Position numbers and translations under genes: made by a program. Shown here piece after piece: positions 35,401 to 41,981 of a DNA stretch of 43,420 nucleotides. The DNA comes from Terriglobia bacterium (GTDB taxonomy: Bacteria; Acidobacteriota; Terriglobia; UBA7540): contig JASHPE010000301.1 in assembly GCA_030038235.1 (NCBI GenBank), positions 1-43,420 of the forward strand, in the 5' to 3' direction. The stretch's first letter is position 1, and each line of letters begins with the position of its first letter. A model generated the notes under the pieces. That model did not search any database. It was not told where the DNA came from and saw only the letters and a list, made by a program, of their open reading frames with translations.

Positions 35401-38322
35401 GGACTCAGCAAGCTTCGGAGAAAAAACTGGACCGGAAAACGCCGTTGCCTTCGCGGCCACAGCTTCGGCTGAAACCGCCGGCGTCCCGCGGCCGAGTCCG
35501 GCCGCATAGAGACCGCAGAGCGCCTGGTTGAAAGCGGCAACATCACCGGATTTAGGATGATTCGTGAACAGCGCTGTTACGTCCCCACGCTCGCCGAGGA
35601 CGTCGTCTGCGAATCCCTGCAGCGCCTTCTTCGGCCCGACCTCGACGAAGACCCGCGCGCCCGCTTCGTACAGGGTGTGCAGGCCTTTCACGAACTGCAC
35701 CGGCGAGGCGACCTGGCGGGAGAGAATGTCGAGCATCTGTGGCACAACCCCGGGGCCGGTGGGATAGAATTCGCCGTTGACGTTTGCGACGATTGGAATT
35801 CGCGGCGACGCCAGGTGCAACCGCTCCAGGGTACGCCGCAAGGGTTCGCTGGCCGGAGCCACGATCGACGTGTGGAAGGCGTGACTGACCGGCAGCGGGA
35901 CCGCGTTGTAGCCCGCTTTCTGAAAGACCTCGATAGCTGCTTCGACCGGCGTGCTGGCGCCGCCGATCACGGCCTGGCTGTTGCTGTTGATGTTGGCGAT
36001 CACCACGTAACCCGCGACCGTCTTCAGGATTCGCTCGATCTCATCGAGTGGCGCAAATACTGCCGCCATCCGTCCGTTGTCGTCCATCGAGACACGCGTC
36101 ATTTCGCGGCCGCGGGCGCTGACGGCTTCCAGGGCATCTTCGAACGGCAGACCGCCGGCGGCAACCAGCGCGCCGTACTCCCCAAGACTGTGGCCCATCG
36201 TCGTATCGGGCTCGACGCCGTAAGCCGCCAACAGCCGAGTTAAAGCGAGATCCGTGGCCAGCACGGCGGGCTGCGTGATCGCTGTCTGTCGCAGATCGTC
36301 CTCGGCCTTGGCCACCGCGTCGCCGTTACCATGATCGACGAAGATAAACTCGCTGAGTGGCTTGCCGAGCAGCGGCGTCATCACGCGGTCCGCTTCGGCA
36401 AAAGTCTCCGCCACGATCGGCTCCGTCGCGCGGAGTTCCTTGAGCATGTTGACGTACTGCGAGCCCTGACCGGTATAAAGGAAAGCCACTTTGGGAGCAG
36501 GCCCCTGGCCGCGGAAGATGCCTTGGGCCCGCAGGGCCTTCCACACGGCGGGCTGGTTGGCAGCTAGGGCTTTGAGCGCCTTGGCGCATTTCTCCACGAG
36601 CTCGGCGCTGTCGGCGTAGTCGATCGCGACCCGTTCCTGCGCCCGCAGATCAGATTCAGCCGGGGTGGCCGGGGGTGGAGCCTGGCCCGCCTCGGCAGCC
36701 TTCTGGACCGCACGCAGGCGGCCGATGAGTGCCCGTTCGGAATCAGCGCCAATCACGAGTGCACCGCGCAGCGGGCGCTTGAAGGATGATTCAGCGCTGG
36801 AAACATGCGCAAACTCCCTCGCGTGCAAGCCGCCGCCGTCTGTGGCGTCCTTCGGCGTCTCCGTTACAGCGACCGACCGCTTGCCGTTGCCGTTCAACCG
36901 GTGAGGCACGTATTCCTCGAGCACAGCATGGAAGTTTGTGCCGCCAAAACCAAAGGCGCTGACGCCGGCGCGGCGCACGCCGTCCGCGGTCGCTGCCCAG
37001 GGCCTCAGTTCGGTGTTGACGTAGAGCGGCGATCGAGAGAAGTTGATGTCCGGATTGGGGTGCTCGAAATGCAGGCTGGGCGGAAGCACCTTGTCGCGAA
37101 GCGCCAAGGTGGCTTTCAGCACTCCGGCGGCGCCTGCCGCCCCTTTCAAATGTCCGATGTTCGACTTCACCGATCCGAGCGCTACCGAGCCGAGCGGCAA
37201 GTGGAAGCTGCTGAGCACCTCCGTCATGCTTTCAACTTCAACGACGTCGCCAACCTTGGTTGACGTGCCGTGACCTTCAATGAGGGTCGCGGTGGCGGGT
37301 GACAATCCGGCATTCTGCCAGGCTCGTTCGAGGCAGTACTTTTGCCCGATCGGGTTGGGCGCGGTGATGCCTTTCCCTTTGCCGTCGCTCGACCCGCCCA
37401 TGCCGCGCAGCACCGCGTGGATTTTGTCCCCGTCGCGTTCGGCGTCGGCCAGACGCTTGAGCAGAAACACCGCAGCGCCTTCGCCCATCACGAAGCCGTC
37501 GGCTCCCTCGGCGTAAGGACGCGTTCCGGTCGCAGAGAGCGCGCCGATCTTGCAAAACTTGATGAAAGACGAGGCACCCATGTTGCGGTCGATGCCGCCC
37601 GTCACGGCCACGTCAAAATCGTTCTGGACCAATCCCTCTACGGCCGAGCTGATGGCTGCCATGGCTGAGGCGCAGGCGGCGTCCGTGACGAAATTCGGTC
37701 CGTGAAAGTTGTAAATGTTCGCAATGCGTCCGGCCATGACGTTGGACAATTCGCCGGGCATGCTGTCTTCGGTAACCTCGGGCAGCGTCTGGCTGATGCG
37801 CTGGTGCAATTCGCGGGTAATGTCGCGCCGCATGGCCTCGGGCAGGGCGGCGAAGCTGGCGCTCTCCTCGAGCTCGCGAGCGTATTCGGGAAAGTAAATG
37901 CGCAGCGCGGTGAGATAGTGCCGCTCACCCGCCATGGCCATTCCGAGGATCACCGCTGTGCGATCGGGGTTCAACGCGCGCTGGGGATATCCGAAGTCCT
38001 CCAGCGCCTCGCGAGTGCAGGCGATCGCCCACTTGTGCGCCTCGTCCATGGCATTCACCACGCGCGGAGGAATCGCCAGGTGCCACTTCACGGGGTCCCA
38101 GGTGTGCTCGCGCACCCAGCCGCCGATCTTGGAGTAAGTCTTGTCGGGCGCGGTGTGGTCGGGATCATAATAGAGCGCCGGGTCCCAGCGGTCGAGCGGA
38201 ATCTCGGTTACGCTGTAACGGCCGCTCTTCACGTTGTCCCAGAATGCCGGTACATTCGGGGCGTCGGGCATGACAGCGCCCACTCCCACAATGGCGATCG
38301 CTCGATGAGAAGTGTTTTCCAT
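29458..38322 (-). CDS. PUFA-synthase/HglE-like iterative type I PKS: KS-AT-KS-ACP4-KR-DH
   Basis: A 2954-residue megasynthase started at ATG 38322 after AGGAG. Domains: KS1 about 1-475 (C217 in DAACASA, H351 in EGHGTST, H391 in SNIGHLKG); AT about 610-935 (GHSLGEY with S712; SHAFH at 813-817, a malonyl-type motif); KS2 about 1025-1535 (C1278 in NSACAST, H1426, H1466); four ACPs at about 1656-1735, 1773-1852, 1883-1962 and 1992-2070; KR with structural half, about 2110-2635 (TGAAGS, S2527/S2528, Y2541); double-hotdog DH about 2660-2935 (H2685 in DHQIDGTPVLPG). Every ACP has DT, not DS (T1692, T1808, T1918, T2027). No ER, methyltransferase or thioesterase is seen. The tandem ACPs and order recall PfaA and heterocyst-glycolipid synthases; the second KS is extra relative to PfaA. 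The product is unknown. Confidence 0.93.
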   Translation of the reverse strand: MENTSHRAIAIVGVGAVMPDAPNVPAFWDNVKSGRYSVTEIPLDRWDPALYYDPDHTAPDKTYSKIGGWVREHTWDPVKWHLAIPPRVVNAMDEAHKWAIACTREALEDFGYPQRALNPDRTAVILGMAMAGERHYLTALRIYFPEYARELEESASFAALPEAMRRDITRELHQRISQTLPEVTEDSMPGELSNVMAGRIANIYNFHGPNFVTDAACASAMAAISSAVEGLVQNDFDVAVTGGIDRNMGASSFIKFCKIGALSATGTRPYAEGADGFVMGEGAAVFLLKRLADAERDGDKIHAVLRGMGGSSDGKGKGITAPNPIGQKYCLERAWQNAGLSPATATLIEGHGTSTKVGDVVEVESMTEVLSSFHLPLGSVALGSVKSNIGHLKGAAGAAGVLKATLALRDKVLPPSLHFEHPNPDINFSRSPLYVNTELRPWAATADGVRRAGVSAFGFGGTNFHAVLEEYVPHRLNGNGKRSVAVTETPKDATDGGGLHAREFAHVSSAESSFKRPLRGALVIGADSERALIGRLRAVQKAAEAGQAPPPATPAESDLRAQERVAIDYADSAELVEKCAKALKALAANQPAVWKALRAQGIFRGQGPAPKVAFLYTGQGSQYVNMLKELRATEPIVAETFAEADRVMTPLLGKPLSEFIFVDHGNGDAVAKAEDDLRQTAITQPAVLATDLALTRLLAAYGVEPDTTMGHSLGEYGALVAAGGLPFEDALEAVSARGREMTRVSMDDNGRMAAVFAPLDEIERILKTVAGYVVIANINSNSQAVIGGASTPVEAAIEVFQKAGYNAVPLPVSHAFHTSIVAPASEPLRRTLERLHLASPRIPIVANVNGEFYPTGPGVVPQMLDILSRQVASPVQFVKGLHTLYEAGARVFVEVGPKKALQGFADDVLGERGDVTALFTNHPKSGDVAAFNQALCGLYAAGLGRGTPAVSAEAVAAKATAFSGPVFSPKLAESLPPAADPTPASSGSTGAPVRQNGDRYAELGHFFANVLERGWEIYGGSRAASTAPVAITGAALGLPGTEHVFDDANISRILRGDQFIDVIPTRLRRAMLDKHITRLVKSDNGNATFESISSLADVIKLAARGGILDLESEFGVSAERVAALDPVTRLAIASGIDALRDAGIPLVMRYKTTSKGTQLPERWGLPEALRDDTGVIFASAFPGYGSFAHEITRHRDDLARREQLNLLESLRQRAVQDNGHSGLVQEIDRRISELRSELERDGYTFDRRFLFRILSMGHSQFAEFIGARGPNTQINSACASTSMALALAEDWIAAGRCRRVIVVSADDVTSDDMMEWIGAGFLASGAAATDEVVEEAAIPFDRRRHGMIVGMGAASLIVESAEAVRERGIRPICEVLSAVAANSAFHGTRLDVEHISQMMETLISRAEARCGIRRGEIAAKTVFVSHETYTPARGGSASAEIQALRRAFGPQADQIVIANTKGFTGHAMGTGIEEVVAVKALETGCVPPVANFKEVDPELGPLNLSKGGIYPVEYALRLGAGFGSQVSLALLRRVPSKNNVRPSPNALGYDYRIEDAQAWNAWLARVAGHPVAELEVVRRTLRVPDNGVPARAVAAKDRQPVAVPTTPSAKVQTAAPVPSFDGAPEPAVVKASAPVPPAAVPIPPTPAPQLQSSAPADPVRERILALVSEKTGYPPDMLDLDLDLEADLGVDTVKQAEVFASVRETYGIARDDSVKLRDFPTLAHVIRFVHERRPDLAPAPVSAAPARIEENARAPKVAPAPAQPPVTSQAASDPVTERILDLAVEKTGYPRDMLDLDLDLEADLGVDTVKQAEMFAAIREIYNIPRDENRKLRDYPTLSHVIRFVYEKRPDLAATPASPAAGGQASVAAKVVTSSSAQDDTGDPVKQRILDLAVEKTGYPRDMLDLDLDLEADLGVDTVKQAEMFAAIREIYNIPRDENRKLRDYPTLAHVIRFVYEQRPDLKIAASVASPSAQGPTPTVATTVTIGAATDDPIAAKVLEIVAEKTGYPSEMLDLDLDLEADLGIDTVKQAEMFASVRAAYNIPRDETLKLRDFPTLAHVIKFARDRQPGSAPVPAAITEGNKPAIEQGSGSTASGPIGLPGRPEPGSLDAANSIPRRVPVPILRPPLAICKTTVVRLGPGSRVIVMPDRGGVAERLTEKLQAAGVGVLLIDDGPNADVLGNCLMNWLAAGPVQGVYWLPGLDYESSVRDMDLAAWHEALRVRIKLFYTVMRDLYHQIAAPGTFLVSGTRLGGQHGYDEVGALAPLGGAVTGFTKTYKREQMDVLAKAVDFEPECVPTEIARILIEETLRDPGAVEIGYKAGLRWTIGLEEQPAADGQPGLTLDRNTVFVVTGAAGSIVSAITADLAAASGGTFYLLDVVPEPDPGKSDLKRFVSDKDGLKRDLFARIQARGERATPALVEKELAALERAQAARSAIDAVRASGGAAHYFSVNLTDTEAVAAVIGEVRKRSGRIDVLLHAAGVERSHFLPDKAPHEFDLVFDVKGDGWFNLLYAIGDMPLGATVAFSSIAARFGNGGQADYSAANDLLCKITSSFRTTRPETRGIAIDWTAWGGIGMATRGSIPKMMELAGIDMLPPEAGIPLIRRELTAGGARGEIVVGRRLGALLNEWDAAGGLDSAVTQAQSPEQVLPEGPMIGAVTGMSLEHGLTIETTLDPSAQAFLYDHQIDGTPVLPGVMGIEAFAEAAQWLLPGWHVEAVENVDFLAPFKFYRNEPRTVTVEAVFHPQGDSIVAECRLLGRRSLPNQAEPQVTVHFTGQVRLTRSPGEPGTAIAPGAPVEPIVEVPHIYRVYFHGPAYQVLARAWRDGGQIVGQMATSLPANHEPSDLPTVMAPRLIELCFQSAGIWEMSTQGSMGLPQHVDRVSLWRSPEQSEGHLYTIVTPDLNQASFDAEVVDAAGNRYVSLSGYRTVALPGSANAEPLKALQAIMSPQPVMA
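32113..33357 (-). repeat. Four tandem ACP-coding repeats inside the PKS gene
   Basis: ACP-coding units lie at about 33118-33357, 32767-33006, 32437-32676 and 32113-32349, spaced about 330-350 bp. Units 2 and 3 differ at only about four of 79 residues, so one is a recent copy. Linkers are Ala/Pro-rich. Codons of the attachment residue are Thr in all four (33247-33249, 32899-32901, 32569-32571, 32242-32244). Confidence 0.95.
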
Positions 38323-38344
38323 GATGGCGCTCCTGTGGAACTTT

Positions 38345-38430
38345 CGTTGGGGCGACCGTTCCAGTCGCCCGATCGGACCGTAGGGACGGGCTTTGTGCCT
38401 GCTTGGACAATCACGAGGGTCGCCCCTACG
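38345..38430. repeat. Palindromic intergenic repeat between acyl-CoA dehydrogenase and PKS genes
   Basis: The arms CGTTGGGGCGACC (38345-38357) and GGTCGCCCCTACG (38418-38430) pair with one mismatch. A second small stem, GGGCGAC/GTCGCCC, lies at the left end (38350-38356 and 38364-38370), and CCGTAGGGACGGGC is in the middle. It fills nearly all of the 110-bp gap, the largest within the operon. Confidence 0.75.
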
Positions 38431-38432
38431 GG

Positions 38433-40109
38433 CTAGGCGGCAGCAACCGCAGTTTTCGCCGCTCGGCCATAGATGACATCACTGAGGTAATCCATGTCGG
38501 AAATCAGACCCACCTGTGCACGATGGACTGAGGATAATCCCAAAGCTGTTTCAAAAGCCGGTATCTCGGCGTCGCTCACGCCGCCCGCTCCGCTGATCCA
38601 GCAGAGGCCTTCTTCGGCGACCTTGAATGCCGCTTCGCGCGCGAAGATCCGCGCCAGCGCAGCCAAGGCGATGGCGTCGAAACGTGTGCTCGCTTTTTCG
38701 TTCAATTTGCCGTCGGCCATCAACGCCGCCCGGTGCGCGAGGCTGCCCGCGCATTCGGCGTAGGCAATCAACTCACCGAGCCGCAGCAAGACGTGTTGGT
38801 AACGGGTAAGCCGCGCCACGCGCGCCTTCTCCATCACTTCCGCCAGCGCGTGCAGCGCAAGAGCCGCGATGTTGGCGCCCACTTCGGGATGTGCGGCGTG
38901 AAGCGATTCGAATTTCCGCGCCTGCTCGTGATAGTGCTGCCCGCGTGTTTTCAGGTGAAGCTGCCAGCGGTCGCGGCTGACGGTCATCTCCATGATTTCG
39001 GAGGTGCCTTCGTAGATTGTAGTGATGCGCACGTCGCGTTTGATCTTCTCGACCATGTACTCGTGCGTGTAGCCATAGCCTCCAAGCGCCTGGATGCTGG
39101 CGTCGGCGGCGCGATTACCGGCTTCGGTCGCCATGTACTTGGCAATCGCGCCTTCGGTGTTCAGGCTGCCTTCGCCGGCGTCGATTCGCTCCGCAGTCTC
39201 CTCGATGTAAGCGCGCGCTGCTTCCAATCGCGCCACGTTAGGCACGATCAACTTGTGCGTGTAGCCCTGCTTCTCCGAGAGCGGCGCTCCGGCCTGGATG
39301 CGTTTGGTTGAATAAGGAATGGCGCGGTCAAGCGCGGCCCAGCCGGCGCCGAGTCCGAACGCCGCCACCATCAGGCGCGTATAACCGAACACCGCCTGTG
39401 CCTGGAGCAATCCCTGCCCTTCCACGCCGCCAACCAGCCGGTCCGCATCCACATAGACCTCAGTGAAGGATAAAGCGGCCGTGTTGCTCAGCCGGATGCC
39501 GTGCTTGTCTTCCGGCTCGTCGTGGCTGAACCCCGGCGCGCCCTGCTCGACGATAAACCAGCTTGGGCCTCCGGGCGTATTCGCGAGGACGCTGTAAGCA
39601 CCGGCGATGCCGCCGTTCGAAATCCACTGCTTGCTTCCGTTGATTTTGTAGCCCACGACGCGTCCAGCCTGGATCACCGGATCCGCCGTCGTCTTCAGGG
39701 CGCCCAGATCACTTCCAGCCTCAGGTTCGGTGGCGCCATACGCGAACAGCAGCCCTTCCTCCGCGATCCGTGTCAGCCAGATCTTCTTTTGCTCCGGCGT
39801 GGCGCCGACCGTAATCGGGTCGCTGCCCAGAAACGTCGCGAGGACGGAGGTGGCAACGCCTAGATCGACGCGTGCCATCTCTTCGCAGACGACGTAGACG
39901 TCGAAAGCACCGCCGCCGAATCCGCCGAACTCCTCGGGGATGAAAAGGAGTTGAATGCCGAGCTTGTCCGGGCTGCACATGTGCCGAACGATGTCGAGCG
40001 GACACTCGTCGCGCGCGTCGAGTTCCTGGATGGTCTCGTCCGGCAGATGTTTCTTGCCGAAATCTTTGAGCGCTTTGATGCTCGCCTTGAGTGTCTTCTT
40101 CGAAATCAT
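38433..40109 (-). CDS. Acyl-CoA dehydrogenase with C-terminal helical extension
   Basis: An FAD enzyme of 558 residues from ATG 40109 (GGAGAGG upstream; an earlier ATG at 40151 would overlap etfA). It introduces a trans-2 double bond into an acyl-CoA and hands electrons to ETF. Visible: FAD/substrate motif [27 protein letters not shown], the catalytic glutamate E367 in [12 protein letters not shown], and [16 protein letters not shown]. About 170 extra residues follow the normal end (from about 385), as in very-long-chain/ACAD9-type enzymes, where the extension helps dimerisation or membrane contact. It follows etfA by 13 bp. Which acyl-CoA it oxidises is not readable. Confidence 0.92.
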   Translation of the reverse strand: MISKKTLKASIKALKDFGKKHLPDETIQELDARDECPLDIVRHMCSPDKLGIQLLFIPEEFGGFGGGAFDVYVVCEEMARVDLGVATSVLATFLGSDPITVGATPEQKKIWLTRIAEEGLLFAYGATEPEAGSDLGALKTTADPVIQAGRVVGYKINGSKQWISNGGIAGAYSVLANTPGGPSWFIVEQGAPGFSHDEPEDKHGIRLSNTAALSFTEVYVDADRLVGGVEGQGLLQAQAVFGYTRLMVAAFGLGAGWAALDRAIPYSTKRIQAGAPLSEKQGYTHKLIVPNVARLEAARAYIEETAERIDAGEGSLNTEGAIAKYMATEAGNRAADASIQALGGYGYTHEYMVEKIKRDVRITTIYEGTSEIMEMTVSRDRWQLHLKTRGQHYHEQARKFESLHAAHPEVGANIAALALHALAEVMEKARVARLTRYQHVLLRLGELIAYAECAGSLAHRAALMADGKLNEKASTRFDAIALAALARIFAREAAFKVAEEGLCWISGAGGVSDAEIPAFETALGLSSVHRAQVGLISDMDYLSDVIYGRAAKTAVAAA

Positions 40110-40122
40110 TGCCGCCTCTCCT

Positions 40123-41109
40123 TCATCGAGTCTTCGCGCCCCGCGCTTCAAGGACCTTCTCAGTCATTTCGGGGATGAACTCCAGAATGTCGTCCACAAT
40201 CCCAACGTCCGCGACTTGGAAGATGGGTGCCTTGGGGTTTTTGTTAATCGCGACGATCAGTGGACTGCCCTTGATCCCTGCTAGATGCTGGAAGGAGCCG
40301 CTGATCCCGCAGGCGAGGTAGACCTTGGGCTTTACCGTCTGCCCCGACGAGCCCACCTGCCGCGATTTGGGCAGCCACTTGGCGTCCACAACCGGCCGCG
40401 AGCAGCTTACGGCAGCGCCCAGCGCTTCAGCCAGTTCCTCCGCGATGCCGACATTGTCTTTGTCCTGGATGCCGCGCCCAATCGACACCAGCACCTGGTG
40501 CTTCGTGATATCCACGTCGCCGGATTCCGCGATGATCGTCTCGAGGTATCGCCGTCCCGATTCGAGTGTGCCGACACCGGATGACTTGTTGACCATGGTT
40601 CCGTTCGCAGGCACGGTTTCCAGAGCTTTGAATGCCCCCGGACGAATGCTGATCACCACGCCCAACGAGAGATCGCATCGCACATGAGCGCTAACCTGTC
40701 CGCCGAACTCCTGCCGGACGACCTTGAGACAACCTCCTTCGACACCGTCGATGCCCAACACGTCGGGCGCGAACGCGGCGTTCAGCTTGATGGAAAGACC
40801 AGGTCCGAGATCGATTCCGAAGTGGTCGTGCGGAAGCAGCACGATACTGCCAATCGGCAGCACTTGGACCAGTGCCTTGCGCACCAGTTCGGCATTGGGA
40901 TAAGCGAGATTATCGCCGGCGATCTTCCAAACCTCGGCGAACGAAAGCCGAATCGCTTCACAAACGGTGTCCAGTTCAATCCCACAGCCCGTGACAATGG
41001 CTGTAGGAGCCGCCGCGGGATCGATCTTTCGGACCGCTGCCGCGAGTTCCAGCGCGGAATCGTCGGCCACGCCGTTCTTGTGGGTAACGTAAGCGAAGAT
41101 GCGCGCCAT
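40123..41109 (-). CDS. etfA: Electron transfer flavoprotein alpha subunit
   Basis: A 328-residue FAD-binding subunit. The C-terminal FAD domain shows the family signature: [54 protein letters not shown] with [34 protein letters not shown]. The start ATG shares its A with the TAA of etfB, giving translational coupling and a 1:1 subunit ratio. The partner oxidase substrate is probably the acyl-CoA dehydrogenase encoded 13 bp downstream; electrons would leave to the Fe-S oxidoreductase encoded upstream. Confidence 0.96.
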   Translation of the reverse strand: MARIFAYVTHKNGVADDSALELAAAVRKIDPAAAPTAIVTGCGIELDTVCEAIRLSFAEVWKIAGDNLAYPNAELVRKALVQVLPIGSIVLLPHDHFGIDLGPGLSIKLNAAFAPDVLGIDGVEGGCLKVVRQEFGGQVSAHVRCDLSLGVVISIRPGAFKALETVPANGTMVNKSSGVGTLESGRRYLETIIAESGDVDITKHQVLVSIGRGIQDKDNVGIAEELAEALGAAVSCSRPVVDAKWLPKSRQVGSSGQTVKPKVYLACGISGSFQHLAGIKGSPLIVAINKNPKAPIFQVADVGIVDDILEFIPEMTEKVLEARGAKTR

Positions 41110-41894
41110 TAGTTCAGTCCTCCTCTGGCTTTCATCAGCTCCATGACTTTGTCGATGTTTTCTTCCCGGCTGCCCTGCAGGATCTCAGCGCCTTTTCCGA
41201 GCGCGGGCACGAAGTAGTCCGTCCGATTCACTCTCGCGCCAGCCGCCCCGACCGCGCTTGTATCAAGCCCCAAATCGGCTGCACCGAACGCCGGAATCTC
41301 GACCGACGCCACCTGGCGGATGCCCTTCATGCCCACATAGCGCGGCTCGTTGATGCCGGTCTGGATCGAGAGCACGCAAGGCAGATCGATCTCGTTCATT
41401 TCTTTGTTCCCGCCCTCGATTTCGCGGCTGATTCTCAGCTTCTTGCCATCAAGGGCTTCAATCGAAGTCACCAGCGACGCGAACGGATAATCGAGCATGG
41501 CCGCGAGCATCCCGCCGACCTGGGCTGCGCCGTCGTCAGCTTGGACTCCGGTTAGGATCAGGTCGTAATGATTCTTCCCGACGTAACTCGCGAGGACCGT
41601 CGCGATCCCGCGGCCATCGGATTCGTTGAAGGCGTCATCGCTCAACAGCACGCCCTGCTTCGCGCCCATGGCCATCTCGCGCCGGAGGACCTCTTCGTCG
41701 TCCTCACCGCCGACCGTCGCCACCGTGACACTGCCGCCCGTCTTGGCGACAATCTGCAGCGCCTCTTCCACGGCATAGTTGTCCGGCTCATTGATTGAAT
41801 AGACCAAGTCGTCGCGGTCAATGTCGTTTCCGGTGAGTTGAAGCTCATTTTCCGTCGTGTCGGGAACTCTTTTGACGCAAACCAGGATTTCCAC
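41109..41894 (-). CDS. etfB: Electron transfer flavoprotein beta subunit
   Basis: A 261-residue AMP-binding subunit starting at GTG 41894 with AAGGAG upstream. Family marks: MEILVCVKRVPDT, SINEPDNYAVEEALQI, LTGVQADDGAAQVGGMLA, and the recognition-loop region LPCVLSIQTGINEPRYVGMKGI. The AMP-type (non-bifurcating) or FAD-type (bifurcating) nature cannot be decided by eye, although the absence of a linked hydrogenase or ferredoxin enzyme favours the ordinary respiratory type. Confidence 0.96.
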   Translation of the reverse strand: MEILVCVKRVPDTTENELQLTGNDIDRDDLVYSINEPDNYAVEEALQIVAKTGGSVTVATVGGEDDEEVLRREMAMGAKQGVLLSDDAFNESDGRGIATVLASYVGKNHYDLILTGVQADDGAAQVGGMLAAMLDYPFASLVTSIEALDGKKLRISREIEGGNKEMNEIDLPCVLSIQTGINEPRYVGMKGIRQVASVEIPAFGAADLGLDTSAVGAAGARVNRTDYFVPALGKGAEILQGSREENIDKVMELMKARGGLN

Positions 41895-41920
41895 GCTCGC
41901 TCTCCTTTTTCTTCACTGCA

Positions 41921-41935
41921 CGGGCAGCCTGCCCG
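41921..41935. other. Small hairpin between Fe-S oxidoreductase and etfB
   Basis: CGGGCA-GCC-TGCCCG forms a 6-bp GC-rich stem in the 87-bp gap. On the coding (minus) strand it is followed by an A-rich stretch, not a T-run, so it may stabilise or attenuate the transcript rather than terminate it. Confidence 0.4.
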
Positions 41936-41981
41936 CTCTGAACCCTTCAACCCCACTGGCACGACCGCCTTACTTTGACCT

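Noticed and set aside
29458..38322. Standard omega-3 PUFA synthase (pfaA)
   Set aside because: There is a second KS, and no pfaB, pfaC or pfaD is in the window; only the general order and tandem ACPs are shared.
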